Assembly (NCBI GenBank): GCA_002722955.1
Contig: PBMZ01000032.1
Location: 1-63,174, forward strand
Direction: 5' to 3'
Length of the DNA: 63,174 nt
Source: Planctomycetaceae bacterium
GTDB lineage: Bacteria > Planctomycetota > Planctomycetia > Planctomycetales > Planctomycetaceae
The position numbers and the translations under genes are program-made. A model generated the notes under the pieces. That model worked only from the letters and a program-made list of their open reading frames with translations. It had not been told where the DNA came from and made no database searches. Numbering within the stretch: position 1 is the stretch's first letter; the number at the start of each line of letters is the position of its first letter. Below are positions 23,908 through 34,359 of the stretch, piece by piece.

Positions 23908-25563
23908 ATGAACGATCATGCAGCGTTAATTGCCGAGGCTCTTGAAATCCATCAGGCAGGGAATCTTGATGGTGCGGCGGCGATTTATCAGCGGATCTTG
24001 GATGCCGACCCGAACAATGCCGACGCGCGACACTTTTGGGGCGTCGTGTTGTATCAGCGAGGTCAGTTGGCGGAAGCCATTGAACAGATCGAAAAAGCGA
24101 TAGCGATTCGCCCTGACGCGGCGATCTACTTTCACAATTTGGGTGAAGTTCAGTTGGCGGCGAATGATCTTCCGGCGGCCGAGCAGGCTTATCGTCGAGC
24201 GATCGAAATCCGACCGGCGTATCCTGACGCTCACAATCATCTGGGAGTGGCTTTGAAGGAGCGAGGTCGAGCAGACGATGCCGCCGCGCACATTCAGCAC
24301 GCTTTGCAGTTACGCCCTGATTACGCCGAAGCTCACAATAATTTGGGCAATGTTCGCCAAGATCAAACGCGTTTAGACGACGCGGTGGAATGTTATCGAA
24401 AGGCGCTTCAGTTCAATCCCAACTTCACCGACGCTTACAACAATCTGGGCCGAGCACTCCTAGACCAAGGCCAATTCGAAGCCGCGACAGAGAACTATCT
24501 GCGGGCGATTCGAATGAATCCCCAACACGTCAAAGCGTATTTCTCACTATCAACGCAACGATCGTATGAGCCGCAAGATGATCACATCGACGCGGTTCGA
24601 CGACTAGTGGAACTGGACACCTTGCCCGCGAATGAGCGAGCATTTGCGGCGTTCGCACTTGGCAATCTGCTGGACCGCCAAAAGCAGTACGACGATGCCT
24701 TCGCAGCTTATGACAAAGCCAATAAGCTCAAAGATGTCGAATTCGATTTCGAGGAGCATCAAGGCTACATTGACTCGATCATCGAATCGTTTCCGAGTGA
24801 GCTCTTTCAGAATCAACAGCTGCGTGGCACCGAATCGGATCGCCCAATCTTCATCGTTGGTATGCCACGCTCGGGAACAACGTTGGGCGAGCAAATCTTG
24901 TGTACTCACCCTCACGTATACGGAGCCGGTGAACTGGATGCGATCGCCAAGGTGGCAAGCATATTGCCTCAAATCGCATCGTCCGAGAAAGCGTATCCCG
25001 AGGCCATCGCGGATCTAGACGCAAACGCAGCCGCTCGATTGGCGAAGAGTTATCTGGATTTCATCGCAAAGCGAGATTCGCAAGCATTGCGAGTCACGGA
25101 CAAGATGCCCGGAAACTTTCATCACTTGGGACTTATCCAGTTGTTGTTTCCCAACGCATCGGTGATTTATTGCAAACGGCATCCGTACGATGTTTGCTTA
25201 TCGTGCTACTTCCAAAACTTTGGCAGCGTTGATTATTCATTCGACCTAGAGACGCTTGGACGTTTCTACGTTGAGCACGAACGATTGATGCAGTATTGGC
25301 GATCCGTCTTGCCGAACACCATTTTCGAGGTGACGTACGAAGACTTGGTCACCAATCAAGAATCCATAAGCCGAGCTATCGTAGAACACTGCGGACTCGA
25401 GTGGGACGACCAATGCCTGCGGTTCCACGAAACCAGCCGCGCCATTAAGACTATGAGCGTTTGGCAGGCACGTCAGCCGATTTACAAAAGCTCGGTGGCC
25501 CGTTGGCAACGATACGAAAAGCACATTGGGCCGTTGCGAGAAGCCTTGGGACGAGAGCCTTGA
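23908..25563 (+). CDS. TPR-sulfotransferase fusion protein
   Basis: A 551-residue protein with about seven tetratricopeptide repeats (residues 1-270, motifs such as AYNNLGRALLDQGQFEAA) followed by a sulfotransferase domain. The PAPS-binding loop FIVGMPRSGTTLGEQIL is near residues 313-330, and VTDKMPGNFHHLGLI and IYCKRHPYDVCLSCYFQNF provide the 3'-phosphate site. It should move sulfate from PAPS to an unknown acceptor, perhaps a protein or glycan presented by the TPRs. The same fusion is common in planctomycetes and proteobacteria. I took the second ATG at 23908; seven upstream codons are possible. It is divergent from the hybrid kinase and convergent with the zinc-ribbon TPR gene. Confidence 0.9.
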   Translation: MNDHAALIAEALEIHQAGNLDGAAAIYQRILDADPNNADARHFWGVVLYQRGQLAEAIEQIEKAIAIRPDAAIYFHNLGEVQLAANDLPAAEQAYRRAIEIRPAYPDAHNHLGVALKERGRADDAAAHIQHALQLRPDYAEAHNNLGNVRQDQTRLDDAVECYRKALQFNPNFTDAYNNLGRALLDQGQFEAATENYLRAIRMNPQHVKAYFSLSTQRSYEPQDDHIDAVRRLVELDTLPANERAFAAFALGNLLDRQKQYDDAFAAYDKANKLKDVEFDFEEHQGYIDSIIESFPSELFQNQQLRGTESDRPIFIVGMPRSGTTLGEQILCTHPHVYGAGELDAIAKVASILPQIASSEKAYPEAIADLDANAAARLAKSYLDFIAKRDSQALRVTDKMPGNFHHLGLIQLLFPNASVIYCKRHPYDVCLSCYFQNFGSVDYSFDLETLGRFYVEHERLMQYWRSVLPNTIFEVTYEDLVTNQESISRAIVEHCGLEWDDQCLRFHETSRAIKTMSVWQARQPIYKSSVARWQRYEKHIGPLREALGREP

Positions 25564-25609
25564 ATCGAGCCAAAGAAGCCCGGCTTCTGCACTCGCAGGC
25601 AAGACGGGT

Positions 25610-28174
25610 TTACTTCGCAGCAGCAACCATTTGCACCAGCAAATAAGGCGGCAGTCGGACGAACGTTAACTGTTGCGCGGCCTTGTTGAATTCGTCTTTC
25701 TTCTCTGGAAACACTTGCCCCATCGCAAGTAAGAACAACGATTTGTTTGTGGGATGTAAGACAACAGAATTCAATTCATCGGAGGTTGGTGGCGCCTCGC
25801 GTTCGAACAGCATCGCGGCCCGGCGTCGATCATCGCTGCGTTGAGATTTCAGTGCCTCGATCGCCTTTTGACGCCACTCTTTTGCCTCGTCAAATCGGTC
25901 GGCGTGCTGCAAAGCGATCGATATAGCAAGCAATGCAAACGGTCCTTGACGGACTGCATCAAGTTCCTTTTGGCTCATCGCCAAGTCAATTCGATCAGTA
26001 ACCAAGTAGACATGCAGTGTCGTCATCGGTTCGACTTGCCCCCAGCGTTCCGGTGCCTTGAGTGCTTTGATGTCCTGCGTCATATACTCAAACGGTCGCC
26101 GTATGTACTCGCGATACGAGGTCGCACCGGGTAAGTTCGCCGGGATACGCGCTTGGTATGTCTTGACTCCATCGGCGGCGGCCTCGACGTTGCCTTGGCT
26201 TATCAAACAATCACAGAGCAACCACAGATGACTGACGGTTCCCGTTTTCTGTAGCGGAGCCAAATCCCGACGGTACTTGGCAATCAACTCATCAGTGCGT
26301 CCCGTTGCGCGAAGAGCATAATGGGTCAGCATGATGATCAGATCTTTATCGAACCCCAGTTCAGTGGCCGCTTCGATGCACTTCGCACAAGTCGCCCAGT
26401 CGCCGTCGGATGCCGCGGCATAGCCAAGGGCATAATGCGGCCAGGAAAGTTTGGGATCGGCTTGAATTGACCGTTGAAACAACTGCGACGCCTTTTCGCG
26501 CCCCTTGACCATTCGGCCATTCAAATACAGCAACCGCGCATTGTCTGGATCTTTTTTCAGTCTCTCGGCATAGTCAGCCTCGACCTCATCACGATCGATT
26601 ACGGAAAGGTCTTGATACGCCCGATGCCACGGGATCGAGATCGGCTTGCGATCGAGGTACTGCTTTAGAAAGTCGGCGGCCCGCTGCTCTTGCTTGGAAC
26701 GTGCGATGGTCAACGAGTACTTCGAGATCAAACTGACGTCGTATTGTTTTCTTGCCAATCGAGATTCAACAAACATCAGCGCTCGGTCCAGCGAAACCGT
26801 CGACTCGAGCTCTTGAGCGATTTCACCGTCCGGCCTGCTAACAGAGCCGAGATGTGTCTTGGTGACTGTCCTGACACTGCTACCGACTTCGATTTCTCTT
26901 GGCGGCGACTCGAACACGTAGTCCACATCGGCGAATTCATAAAAGGACTGCCCCACAAACAGTTTCGATGTGGGAGCTTGTAGTCTTTGTGAGTAATAGA
27001 TTGTCGAGAGTCGCAGGCAACCGTGGCCACCGACGTTGATGACCCATGCCGGATTCTTGAACCAGCGATCGAAGTAATTCGACTCGATCTTGAACTCAAA
27101 TTCTTCGTCAACGGGTCCGCTGATTTTCGCCGTGTGAGTTCCCTCGGTTAACGTCAACTCTTTTCTGCCGAACCCGATTTTGACTGGTGCGTCGCCGTCA
27201 ATCGTCAGCTGCACTTCCTCGTTAAGGTCGTTAATGACGTGAACGGTTCGACCGCGCCGGATCGAGTCGTTGTTGATGGCTAAGCCGGCGGCTGCCAGCA
27301 CTAAGATGATGGCGCCGATGACGGCATTGCGTTGCCATGATGCCGAGCGTCCTGACTTCGAGTCGAAGAAGCTACGCACCGACTTCTCTTTCGACGGTAG
27401 AATGCTCTCTGTCTTGCCTGCGGCTTTTTCAGATCGCTGAACGAATTTGCGGAACTCGTAGTTTTGCGCGACGTCGGGAAACTCGCCAATCAAATGTTTG
27501 CACAGCTCTAAAGTTTCCTGGTGACGGTTCGCCTGCTGATACGCGGCAGCCAAATCTTCCAACGGCGCCATCGTGTAAACTTGTCCGGCCCCCGGCTGTT
27601 CTAGGAAATCCAAGAGTTTGCGGGCGTCATCCAACTCGCCTGATTGCAAATGACGAAAAGCGACTCCAAGCCGAGCCTCTGGCAAGTCGGGACGCAAATC
27701 GTAGGCTTGTTGATAGAATTCAGTCGCGTCGTCCACTTGTCCGAACGAATCCATTTGTATCGCGAACCCGGCCAGTAAATCGGCGTCTTCCGGAAACTCT
27801 TGAATCGCTGCTTCGCGGAACTCCGTCGCTTCCTTGAACTGCTGAAACCCGCACAGATTCCCGTGGACTTCTAAAGCTGCCTCGACAGAAGATTGTTCGC
27901 GAAACTTTTCCAAAGCGCCGGAGACATTCAGCTGCTTGGACATCTCCCACTCATCAGCATCGACCGCGTAGTGATATTCGCACAACGAACACATGTCGAT
28001 GATTCGTTTGCGCTTCAGCGGGATGACAGGAATGAAAAGAACGACGAACCACAGTCTTGTATCGTAAGAATTCAGCGTGCAGTTGCGATTACACACCGAG
28101 CATGCGGCTTCCCGCGCATTCAGGTTGGACTTGCTGACGTAACGAGTGCCGATACCGTTAATTGTGGATGGCAT
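25610..28174 (-). CDS. Zinc-ribbon, single-TM protein with TPR repeats
   Basis: An 854-residue protein. Early residues hold CSVCNRNCTLNSYDTRLWF, then PVIPLKRKRIIDMCSLCEYH, a zinc ribbon of CxxC pairs. TPR-like helices follow (about 85-255), then a TM helix near 282-300 (AVIGAIILVLAAAGLAINN), a small beta domain at about 310-360, and a second TPR region to the C-terminus. GGAG six bases before the ATG at 28174 places the start there, although the frame is open for 59 further codons into the ClpP-like gene. It follows that gene by 19 bp, so the two are probably co-expressed. Function unknown; a membrane scaffold presenting substrates to the neighbouring protease is speculative. Confidence 0.78.
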   Translation of the reverse strand: MPSTINGIGTRYVSKSNLNAREAACSVCNRNCTLNSYDTRLWFVVLFIPVIPLKRKRIIDMCSLCEYHYAVDADEWEMSKQLNVSGALEKFREQSSVEAALEVHGNLCGFQQFKEATEFREAAIQEFPEDADLLAGFAIQMDSFGQVDDATEFYQQAYDLRPDLPEARLGVAFRHLQSGELDDARKLLDFLEQPGAGQVYTMAPLEDLAAAYQQANRHQETLELCKHLIGEFPDVAQNYEFRKFVQRSEKAAGKTESILPSKEKSVRSFFDSKSGRSASWQRNAVIGAIILVLAAAGLAINNDSIRRGRTVHVINDLNEEVQLTIDGDAPVKIGFGRKELTLTEGTHTAKISGPVDEEFEFKIESNYFDRWFKNPAWVINVGGHGCLRLSTIYYSQRLQAPTSKLFVGQSFYEFADVDYVFESPPREIEVGSSVRTVTKTHLGSVSRPDGEIAQELESTVSLDRALMFVESRLARKQYDVSLISKYSLTIARSKQEQRAADFLKQYLDRKPISIPWHRAYQDLSVIDRDEVEADYAERLKKDPDNARLLYLNGRMVKGREKASQLFQRSIQADPKLSWPHYALGYAAASDGDWATCAKCIEAATELGFDKDLIIMLTHYALRATGRTDELIAKYRRDLAPLQKTGTVSHLWLLCDCLISQGNVEAAADGVKTYQARIPANLPGATSYREYIRRPFEYMTQDIKALKAPERWGQVEPMTTLHVYLVTDRIDLAMSQKELDAVRQGPFALLAISIALQHADRFDEAKEWRQKAIEALKSQRSDDRRRAAMLFEREAPPTSDELNSVVLHPTNKSLFLLAMGQVFPEKKDEFNKAAQQLTFVRLPPYLLVQMVAAAK

Positions 28175-28193
28175 GTTTAACTCCAAGGCCAGA

Positions 28194-28778
28194 TCACGAG
28201 GACTGTCGAGCGATCTGCGTCCAAATGTCGCCGTCGAATAAATTGACGCTCTTGGCAAGCCCCGCTTCGACCAATTCCGGCCCGCTGACAAATCGTCCCG
28301 GCCGCACCCATTCGTTGATTTTTTCGAGTGGATAATCCAAGAGCTTCGCAATCAGACCGTCCAGGCCTTGCTCCAAGTTCTTGAAGTGGCGCGCCCACTC
28401 AGCCGCTTCCTCTAAACGGACGTCCTCTTCACTACTCCAACGCATCGGATGAAACAACAACGTGCATTGCGGCGTCACGAATCGCTGCCGACAAGCCGCA
28501 AACGGAAGAATGGCCGCCGACGAACACTCGCCAGTCACCACCCCGATCGCATCGAGTCCCCGCAAGCGAATCAAAGTCGCCAGGGCAAGCCCCACATAAG
28601 CACTGCCGCCCCCCGAGTCGAAATAAATAATCCCGCGACTTCGCCGAGGAACTTCCATGATCTCGCGGAATAAGTCTGGCTCTTTATCTGTAAGCTCGCC
28701 GGTTATGGAAATCTCCCAACCGTTGAATTCATCGCGAACCCAACGAGGGCCACGAGTCTTAGGCGGATCAGCACGCAT
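28194..28778 (-). CDS. ClpP-class serine protease-like protein
   Basis: A 194-residue ClpP/crotonase-fold protein, about the length of Clp[23 protein letters not shown] resembles the strand and helix before the ClpP active site. [14 protein letters not shown] supplies the probable nucleophile (S86 or S87), and TLLFHPM gives catalytic-type His110. The remaining part matches the ClpP handle region only loosely, and the third catalytic residue is not clear. It lacks the N-terminal loops that dock Clp ATPases, and no ATPase gene is nearby. More likely a stand-alone or membrane-associated ClpP-like peptidase. The zinc-ribbon TPR protein gene follows after 19 bp. Confidence 0.78.
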   Translation of the reverse strand: MRADPPKTRGPRWVRDEFNGWEISITGELTDKEPDLFREIMEVPRRSRGIIYFDSGGGSAYVGLALATLIRLRGLDAIGVVTGECSSAAILPFAACRQRFVTPQCTLLFHPMRWSSEEDVRLEEAAEWARHFKNLEQGLDGLIAKLLDYPLEKINEWVRPGRFVSGPELVEAGLAKSVNLFDGDIWTQIARQSS

Positions 28779-29250
28779 TTGTGTTTGCTCAGAAAGAGGT
28801 CAACAATGATGATATTTGGATCATCTTTTATCCGCGGGAACTTAGCTCTGCAACCAGCGCGAAAGATTACCGACAAGTTACCTGTGCTTTGCGGCGCAAC
28901 TTGCGTGTCCATCAACGTTCTGATCCGACAATGATACTTTCTGAGACCAAAGACATCACCCTCAGTCCGTTCGGCCTCTGGAATAACTTGTGCGACACAC
29001 TTGACCAATTCACGCGTCTATGTGTGCCATTCTTGACACTGCTTTTCTTCAAAGGGGAGTATGGACGCGCTTTGACCCCGGCGCGATTCCGCGAACATCT
29101 CGAGGCGGATTCCCGTTGCTACTGGATAGACATTGGCAAGATGATTTACGCCACTTGATTTGGCTTGCATTTTGCCTTTTCATTAGAAAACACTGATTAT
29201 ATAGTTATAAAACATATACTCATTAACCTATTAGTACAAAGGTCGGCAAC
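28779..29250. other. Intergenic region before the broken beta-solenoid gene
   Basis: 472 bases between the divergent ClpP-like gene and the plus-strand pseudogene. A 125-codon plus-strand frame spans 28781-29158 but its translation has no recognisable motif or good start. The segment 29160-29245 is markedly AT-rich (GATTATATAGTTATAAAAC) and is probably the promoter and leader of the downstream gene. An AAAGG at 29238-29242 sits eight bases before the ATG at 29251. Confidence 0.4.
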
Positions 29251-31060
29251 ATGGCGAAGAAAGCAGCCCAAGGCTGAGAAGCCATCTTTGACGATCTCCG
29301 GGCAAGGCGTATCGAAGCCTTCTGGCGAGACGCAGAGCTTCATCGTTGCGTGTGCTGGTTACAGCTATAAGAATTCGCAACTGCAGTTCATCAAGTCGGC
29401 GAATGCCGGTGGCGAGAATGTGTCTTATACCGTCGAGCCGGCGACGCCAGAAGGTTACGGCGGTGGAGTGCTGGGCTTCAGCGATAAGGCATCAGCAGGA
29501 TCAGCGGTGTTTACCGTCAGGACTGGTGCGGGAACTCCGCCAAAGCATAACAGTACGGTGGGGGCTAAAGTCCGTTTTGCCGATAGCACGACGGCGGCCA
29601 ACGCGACTTTTGTCATCTACGGATCCACGAGCCTTACTGATGGCGACACGTTTGGAAATGTGGTCTTTCACCAGGTTGCGACCGCTAGCCTTGCCATGTT
29701 CATCAACAAAGGTGGAACGGTCGCGGCTGGGGATGGTGGGAACACTCAATTCTATAATAACTCGACGGCGGCAAATGCTGTTTTCCACAACGAAGGCGGA
29801 ATTGCTTACGGGCAGACATATACGCTTAAAGGTGGAAAAGTCGTGCCAAAGATGGGAAAGGATGGGCCAAAATACCAAGGGGCAACGGCGGCGACGTTGC
29901 CTTTGATGGGTCGACGAGTGGAGCCAACGGCGCGTTCCACAATTATGCAGCTCCAAAAGCGGGGGCGCACGGCGGTGTGACCAGCTTCAACAACAACTGG
30001 CGCCCGTACCGATTCAAAAAGGGAAAGCCAACGGTGCGAACGCTGGCAATGGCGTCTATCACAATTACGGCGCAGCAGGTGGTCGGCAAGGCGGCGGCGG
30101 ACACACCGAGTTCACAGCGCTATGGGGTTGCCCGTCTGCCGATCAATGCATTATCCACAACTATGGCAGCGAGACTTCTTACAGTGAATCGTCAGGTTTG
30201 CATGGTTCCTGGGGCGGCTACACGGTCTTCACGATCACGACTGGTGAGCTCTCGAAGGTTGGGGATGTCGATTATCCTGAGAAAAAATCCGCCTATAAAG
30301 GCCCAACTCGATCGGGCGCGCCCAAAGAGTCTGGACAGTACGGAATCATAGAAGCGAACGGGCAAGAGTTTCGTTACTTTCCCACAGCAGCGAATGGAAC
30401 ATTCCACAACTATCCAGCGTTGCGCAAAATACGGAGACCCCGGCAGCACCAAGTTCGCAATCTACGCGCCGTACGCACCGCACGTGAGTTACAGCGGTCC
30501 CGATGGCAACGTGCCGACTGCTGGCAACGGCACGTTTCATAACTATGGTGGCGAAGCCAAGTACGCGAAGGGATGTTTCACAGAGTTCTCGAACGCCGTC
30601 ACTGCTGACTGTGCCACGTTAATCGCATACGGCGGCAGCAATGGCGGCGAGCCCAGACAAATCAAGTTTGCTGATGATTCATTGGGAGCCAATGCGGCGG
30701 TGGAACTCCACAACGGGGGTATGCTGGCTTTGAGCTACCACACAGGAGTGTTGACGATCAAGAGTCTGGCGGCCTACGACTCCGGTGCAATCCAAATTCA
30801 ACTGGGCAAGACCACCAGTGGGCTGGCAGTATCCGACGAACTCAACCCGTACTCGGATGCAATCGTTGACTTCGACTTCTACTCGAAAAGAAAGCCTCGC
30901 CGCGGTAAAAGCTATACCATCCTGTCTTGAAGCGACCTTTCCAAGAAGATTTCCCTTGAGGCAATCTCAAGGCAGCAAGGTCCATGGAATGGACCCAACA
31001 TTCAAGCTGGTGGACGATGACACGCTTGAGGTTTCGTTTTACGAGGCGGAAGACGATTAA
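29251..31060 (+). pseudogene. Broken repeat-rich beta-solenoid surface protein
   Basis: Read across frames, this stretch encodes one protein of about 600 residues. It runs MAKKAA-KAEKPSLTISGQG to ADDSLGANAAVELHNGG, GLAVSDELNPYSDAIVDF and finally VDDDTLEVSFYEAEDD. Repeats of the type (A/G)N-x-T/V-F-H-N-Y/E-G recur (AANAVFHNEGG, GANGAFHNYAA, GNGVYHNYGA, ANGTFHNYPA, GNGTFHNYGG). This resembles the stacked-strand solenoids of autotransporter-like surface proteins. Frame changes occur near 29262, 29885, 29995, 30019, 30420 and 30928, several in short homopolymers. No independent nonsense codon was found. There is a good ribosome-binding site and no signal peptide. It may be a recent pseudogene or carry sequencing indels. 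Confidence 0.7.
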
Positions 31061-31169
31061 GGCGTTGGCGAAGCCTTATCGATCAATCATCGTGCTTGTG
31101 TACGTCGCGCGTGTCGTTTGATATCGTTGATCGCGGAAGCTACTTACCTGACTTTTACGATTTGATCTT

Positions 31170-32651
31170 ATGCCGTCCTTGATCGATTTTCCGTTGGAAG
31201 AAACTTTTGCCGAGCGAATGCCCGGCTTCTACGCGGCTTGCCCGCCAGCGTCTGTTCCCGAGCCTAGTTTGTTGCAGTTCAACTATGCGTTGGCTGATGA
31301 ATTAGGCTTCGAGACTGAGCCTGCGGATTCGAACACGCTGGCCGCGATCTTGTCGGGTAATGAGCTGCCCGAAAGTATCAACCCGATTGCTCAAGCCTAC
31401 GCGGGACATCAGTTTGGTGGCTTCGTACCACAGCTCGGCGACGGCCGCGCGCACTTATTGGGCGAGGTCGTCGACCTCAATGGTCAACGTCGAGATATCG
31501 CACTGAAAGGTTCCGGTCGCACACCATTCTCACGCGGTGGCGATGGCAAGGCTGCGGTCGGACCCGTGTTGCGTGAATACATCATCGGTGAGGCAATGCA
31601 CGCGCTGGGAATTCCAACGACGCGAGCATTAGCCGCCGTGGCAACGGGTGAAACCGTGATGCGTGAAGGCCAGCTTCCAGGAGCCGTGTTGACTCGAGTC
31701 GCTGCCAGCCACATTCGCGTGGGAACGTTCGAGTTCTTCGCAGCTCGACGTCGATTCGACGAAGTTCGCCAGTTGGCGGACTACGTGATCGATCGACACT
31801 ATCCGGAGCATGCCGATGAAGAAGACCGCTACCTTTCACTGTTCAAGGCTGTGATCGAGCGACAAGCAAGTTTGCTTTCGAAGTGGATGTTAGCAGGATT
31901 TATCCACGGCGTCATGAACACGGACAACATGACGATCTCCGGCGAGACCATCGACTATGGGCCTTGTGCCTTTATGGAGTCGTATCATCCCCTGACCGTG
32001 TTTAGTTCGATTGATCATGGTGGACGCTACGCGTATCGGAATCAGCCAATTATGGCGCAATGGAATCTGACACGATTCGCCGAGTCACTCTTGCCAATTA
32101 TTGACGACGAACCCGATCTCTTGGTGGAAAAGGCAACAGAGATCCTCAATGGGTTCATGCCTCAGTTTGACAAGTTTTGGCTCACGGGCGTCCGAGCGAA
32201 GCTTGGACTACAGGATACAGAAGGCGACGATGAAGCCGACCGAGCGCTTGCCGAAGAGTGGCTTGAGTTACTTGAGCAAAACGACGTTGATTGGACGTTA
32301 GCCTGGCGATACTTGGCCGCCGCCGTCGAGGAAAACTTGGAGCCACTCCAGTCTTTGTTCCGATCGAACGAAGTCCTCACGCCTTGGCTCGAAAAGTGGA
32401 ATTCCCGTCTTTGTAATCCAACAGCGGCCACAGCCACGTCCATGCGGAACGTGAATCCAATTTACATTCCTCGAAATCATCTTGTTGAAGATGCACTCAC
32501 CGCGGCATCGGATGACGGTGACCTGAACTTGTTCGAAAAGTTGCTCAGTGTCATCGAACATCCTTTCGACGAGCGACCTGAGCTTGAAGAATATGCCAAG
32601 CCCGCGCCGTCACAGTTCACCGCATGTTACAAGACGTTTTGCGGTACCTAG
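31170..32651 (+). CDS. selO: Protein adenylyltransferase SelO (YdiU family)
   Basis: A 493-residue SelO-family pseudokinase that transfers AMP to Ser/Thr/Tyr of protein substrates. AYAGHQFGGFVPQLGDGRA, ALKGSGRTPFSRGGDGKA, PVLREYIIGEAMHALGI and HGVMNTDNMTISGETIDYGPCAFM contain the ATP-binding and metal residues of the family (D-x-x-N and the later D). The C-terminus ends YKTFCGT, with a cysteine where eukaryotic SelO has selenocysteine; that residue takes part in redox control. Length fits the family. It is a monocistronic gene, and the region after it holds a palindrome. Confidence 0.95.
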   Translation: MPSLIDFPLEETFAERMPGFYAACPPASVPEPSLLQFNYALADELGFETEPADSNTLAAILSGNELPESINPIAQAYAGHQFGGFVPQLGDGRAHLLGEVVDLNGQRRDIALKGSGRTPFSRGGDGKAAVGPVLREYIIGEAMHALGIPTTRALAAVATGETVMREGQLPGAVLTRVAASHIRVGTFEFFAARRRFDEVRQLADYVIDRHYPEHADEEDRYLSLFKAVIERQASLLSKWMLAGFIHGVMNTDNMTISGETIDYGPCAFMESYHPLTVFSSIDHGGRYAYRNQPIMAQWNLTRFAESLLPIIDDEPDLLVEKATEILNGFMPQFDKFWLTGVRAKLGLQDTEGDDEADRALAEEWLELLEQNDVDWTLAWRYLAAAVEENLEPLQSLFRSNEVLTPWLEKWNSRLCNPTAATATSMRNVNPIYIPRNHLVEDALTAASDDGDLNLFEKLLSVIEHPFDERPELEEYAKPAPSQFTACYKTFCGT

Positions 32652-32669
32652 ACGCATTGCCAACGACTG

Positions 32670-32723
32670 CTGGAGTCCAGGCTTTAGCCGCCTAAGTGAT
32701 GCTAAGCTCCAGTTAAGGCGGCT
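32670..32723. repeat. Palindromic repeat after selO
   Basis: CTGGAGTCCAGGCTTTAGCC opens the element, with AGCCGCCTAA and TTAAGGCGGCT forming the main stem and CTGGAG / CTCCAG an inner one. It lies between the convergent selO and rhaB genes and could end both transcripts. Confidence 0.6.
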
Positions 32724-32838
32724 CTCGGTATGTATCGCTGTTGACCGACATGGACAATTTGATCGCGCAAAATCTCTATCAGTCGGAAGGCTTCGAAGTT
32801 GTCGATGCGATGCACTCGTTTCAGTTGCCGTCCAAGCG

Positions 32839-34332
32839 TTAACGCGGCCTTGCCAAAAGTTCGTCGAAGCGTTGATTGGCTGCCTGCCATTCGCTGCTCG
32901 CTTCGGGCTCAAAGCGTTTCATCTCGCTGGACGCACGAACGCTTCCACGGACATCAGCCAGCGAACCGATCTCGCCAGCCGTTCGAGCTTGCAGCAGAAG
33001 ATTACCCAACACGGTGGCCTCGACGGGCCCCGTGACAACTGGGCGGCCGCATGCGTTTGCCGTGAATTGGTTGAGTAGTTCGTTTTGAGTGCCGCCGCCG
33101 ACGATATGAATGACTTCCACCGGTGTTCCCGTTAGCGACTCGAGCGTGCTTAACACTTTTCTGTATTTCAGCGTTAACGCTTCCAGAGCACAACGGACGA
33201 ATTGGCCTTCGCTTTCTGGTTCCGGCTGATTCGTGTTGCGGCAGAAGTCTCGAATGGCCGCTGGCATATCATCTGGCGAGACGAAGGTGGCATCATCGGG
33301 GTCGATTATCGAGCGGAACGGAGCGGCTTCGGCAGCCAGCTGTGTAAGTTTTCCGTAATCGAAGCTCTCGCCGTTTCGTTCGAACGACCGCCGACATTCT
33401 TGTACCAACCACAAGCCCGCGATGTTCTTCAACAGCCGAAATGTGCCGTCGACGCCTCCTTCGTTGGTCAGATTCAACTCCATAGCCTGCGGTGAAACGA
33501 TGGCTTCGTTGATCTCCAACCCCATCAAAGACCAAGTACCCGAGCTAATGTACGCCCAGTTTGCTTGACCCGTCTTTTCAGTCGGCACGGCAGCAACAGC
33601 AGACCCAGTATCATGAGTGGCCGGCGCGACGACGTTGACCTTACCCAGACCCGTGTTGCGAGCCACCTCGTCCCGAAGCGTGCCCAAGTGCGTTCCTGGC
33701 GCGACCACTTCGGGAAACATGTCGGTCGGAATCTCAAGTTGCTTTAAGAGTGACTCGGACCAGTCCTTTTGCACGGGATGAAAACATTGAGTGGTTGTTG
33801 CATTCGTGTACTCGACAACTCGACTACCTGACAGCAGCCAGTTGAAATAATCGGGCATCATCAAGAACAAGTCGGCGGCATCCAGTAGCTCGGGCGTATT
33901 TTGCCGCATCGCTACCAATTGGTAAAGCGTGTTCAATTCCATGAACTGAACGCCGGTCTCGGCAAAGACAGTCGCCTGTGGAACCTGCGTGAAGGTATGT
34001 TTCATCATGCCCGAGGTGCGTGCGTCTCGGTACGTATACGGAAAGCCGAGAATCTCTGACGACTGGGATAAGAGGACATAGTCAACGCCCCACGTATCAA
34101 TACCAATCGAGACGACCGAATCGCCAAACTCGGTAGCTGCTTTTGCGAGTCCCTTTTGAATCTCCGACCAAAGGCCGATCACGTTCCATCGCAACGTGCC
34201 GCCAACGGAGATTCCGCCGTTTTCGAATCGGTGCAATTCTTGCAGCCGCATCTTCTGGCCGTCGAATAAGCCAGCCATAACGCGACCGCTCGACGCACCA
34301 AGATCAATTCCCAAATAGCATTGTTCGGCCAT
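32839..34332 (-). CDS. rhaB: Rhamnulokinase
   Basis: A 497-residue FGGY-family kinase matching rhamnulokinase, which phosphorylates L-rhamnulose in the cytoplasm. [16 protein letters not shown] is the N-terminal phosphate loop, [12 protein letters not shown] and [10 protein letters not shown] follow the rhamnulokinase pattern, and [15 protein letters not shown] and [24 protein letters not shown] complete the adenosine-binding half. Length fits RhaB. No rhamnose isomerase, aldolase or transporter gene is in view; upstream on the same strand, 27 bp away, is DAHP synthase. Rhamnose and fucose use is common in planctomycetes. Another FGGY sugar kinase is the only reasonable alternative. Confidence 0.92.
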   Translation of the reverse strand: MAEQCYLGIDLGASSGRVMAGLFDGQKMRLQELHRFENGGISVGGTLRWNVIGLWSEIQKGLAKAATEFGDSVVSIGIDTWGVDYVLLSQSSEILGFPYTYRDARTSGMMKHTFTQVPQATVFAETGVQFMELNTLYQLVAMRQNTPELLDAADLFLMMPDYFNWLLSGSRVVEYTNATTTQCFHPVQKDWSESLLKQLEIPTDMFPEVVAPGTHLGTLRDEVARNTGLGKVNVVAPATHDTGSAVAAVPTEKTGQANWAYISSGTWSLMGLEINEAIVSPQAMELNLTNEGGVDGTFRLLKNIAGLWLVQECRRSFERNGESFDYGKLTQLAAEAAPFRSIIDPDDATFVSPDDMPAAIRDFCRNTNQPEPESEGQFVRCALEALTLKYRKVLSTLESLTGTPVEVIHIVGGGTQNELLNQFTANACGRPVVTGPVEATVLGNLLLQARTAGEIGSLADVRGSVRASSEMKRFEPEASSEWQAANQRFDELLARPR

Positions 34333-34359
34333 TGCTGCTTTCCTCAGAAACCGGCGCCG

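Noticed and set aside
28175-28351. 59-codon extension of the zinc-ribbon TPR protein
   Set aside because: It overlaps the ClpP-like gene, and a GGAG ribosome-binding site marks the ATG at 28174.
28781-29158. 125-codon plus-strand frame
   Set aside because: No recognisable motif, no good ribosome-binding site, and the region is better explained as promoter DNA between divergent units.
29251-31060. Programmed frameshifting in the beta-solenoid gene
   Set aside because: Six shifts of differing direction without slippery heptamers or downstream pseudoknots are not a plausible recoding scheme.
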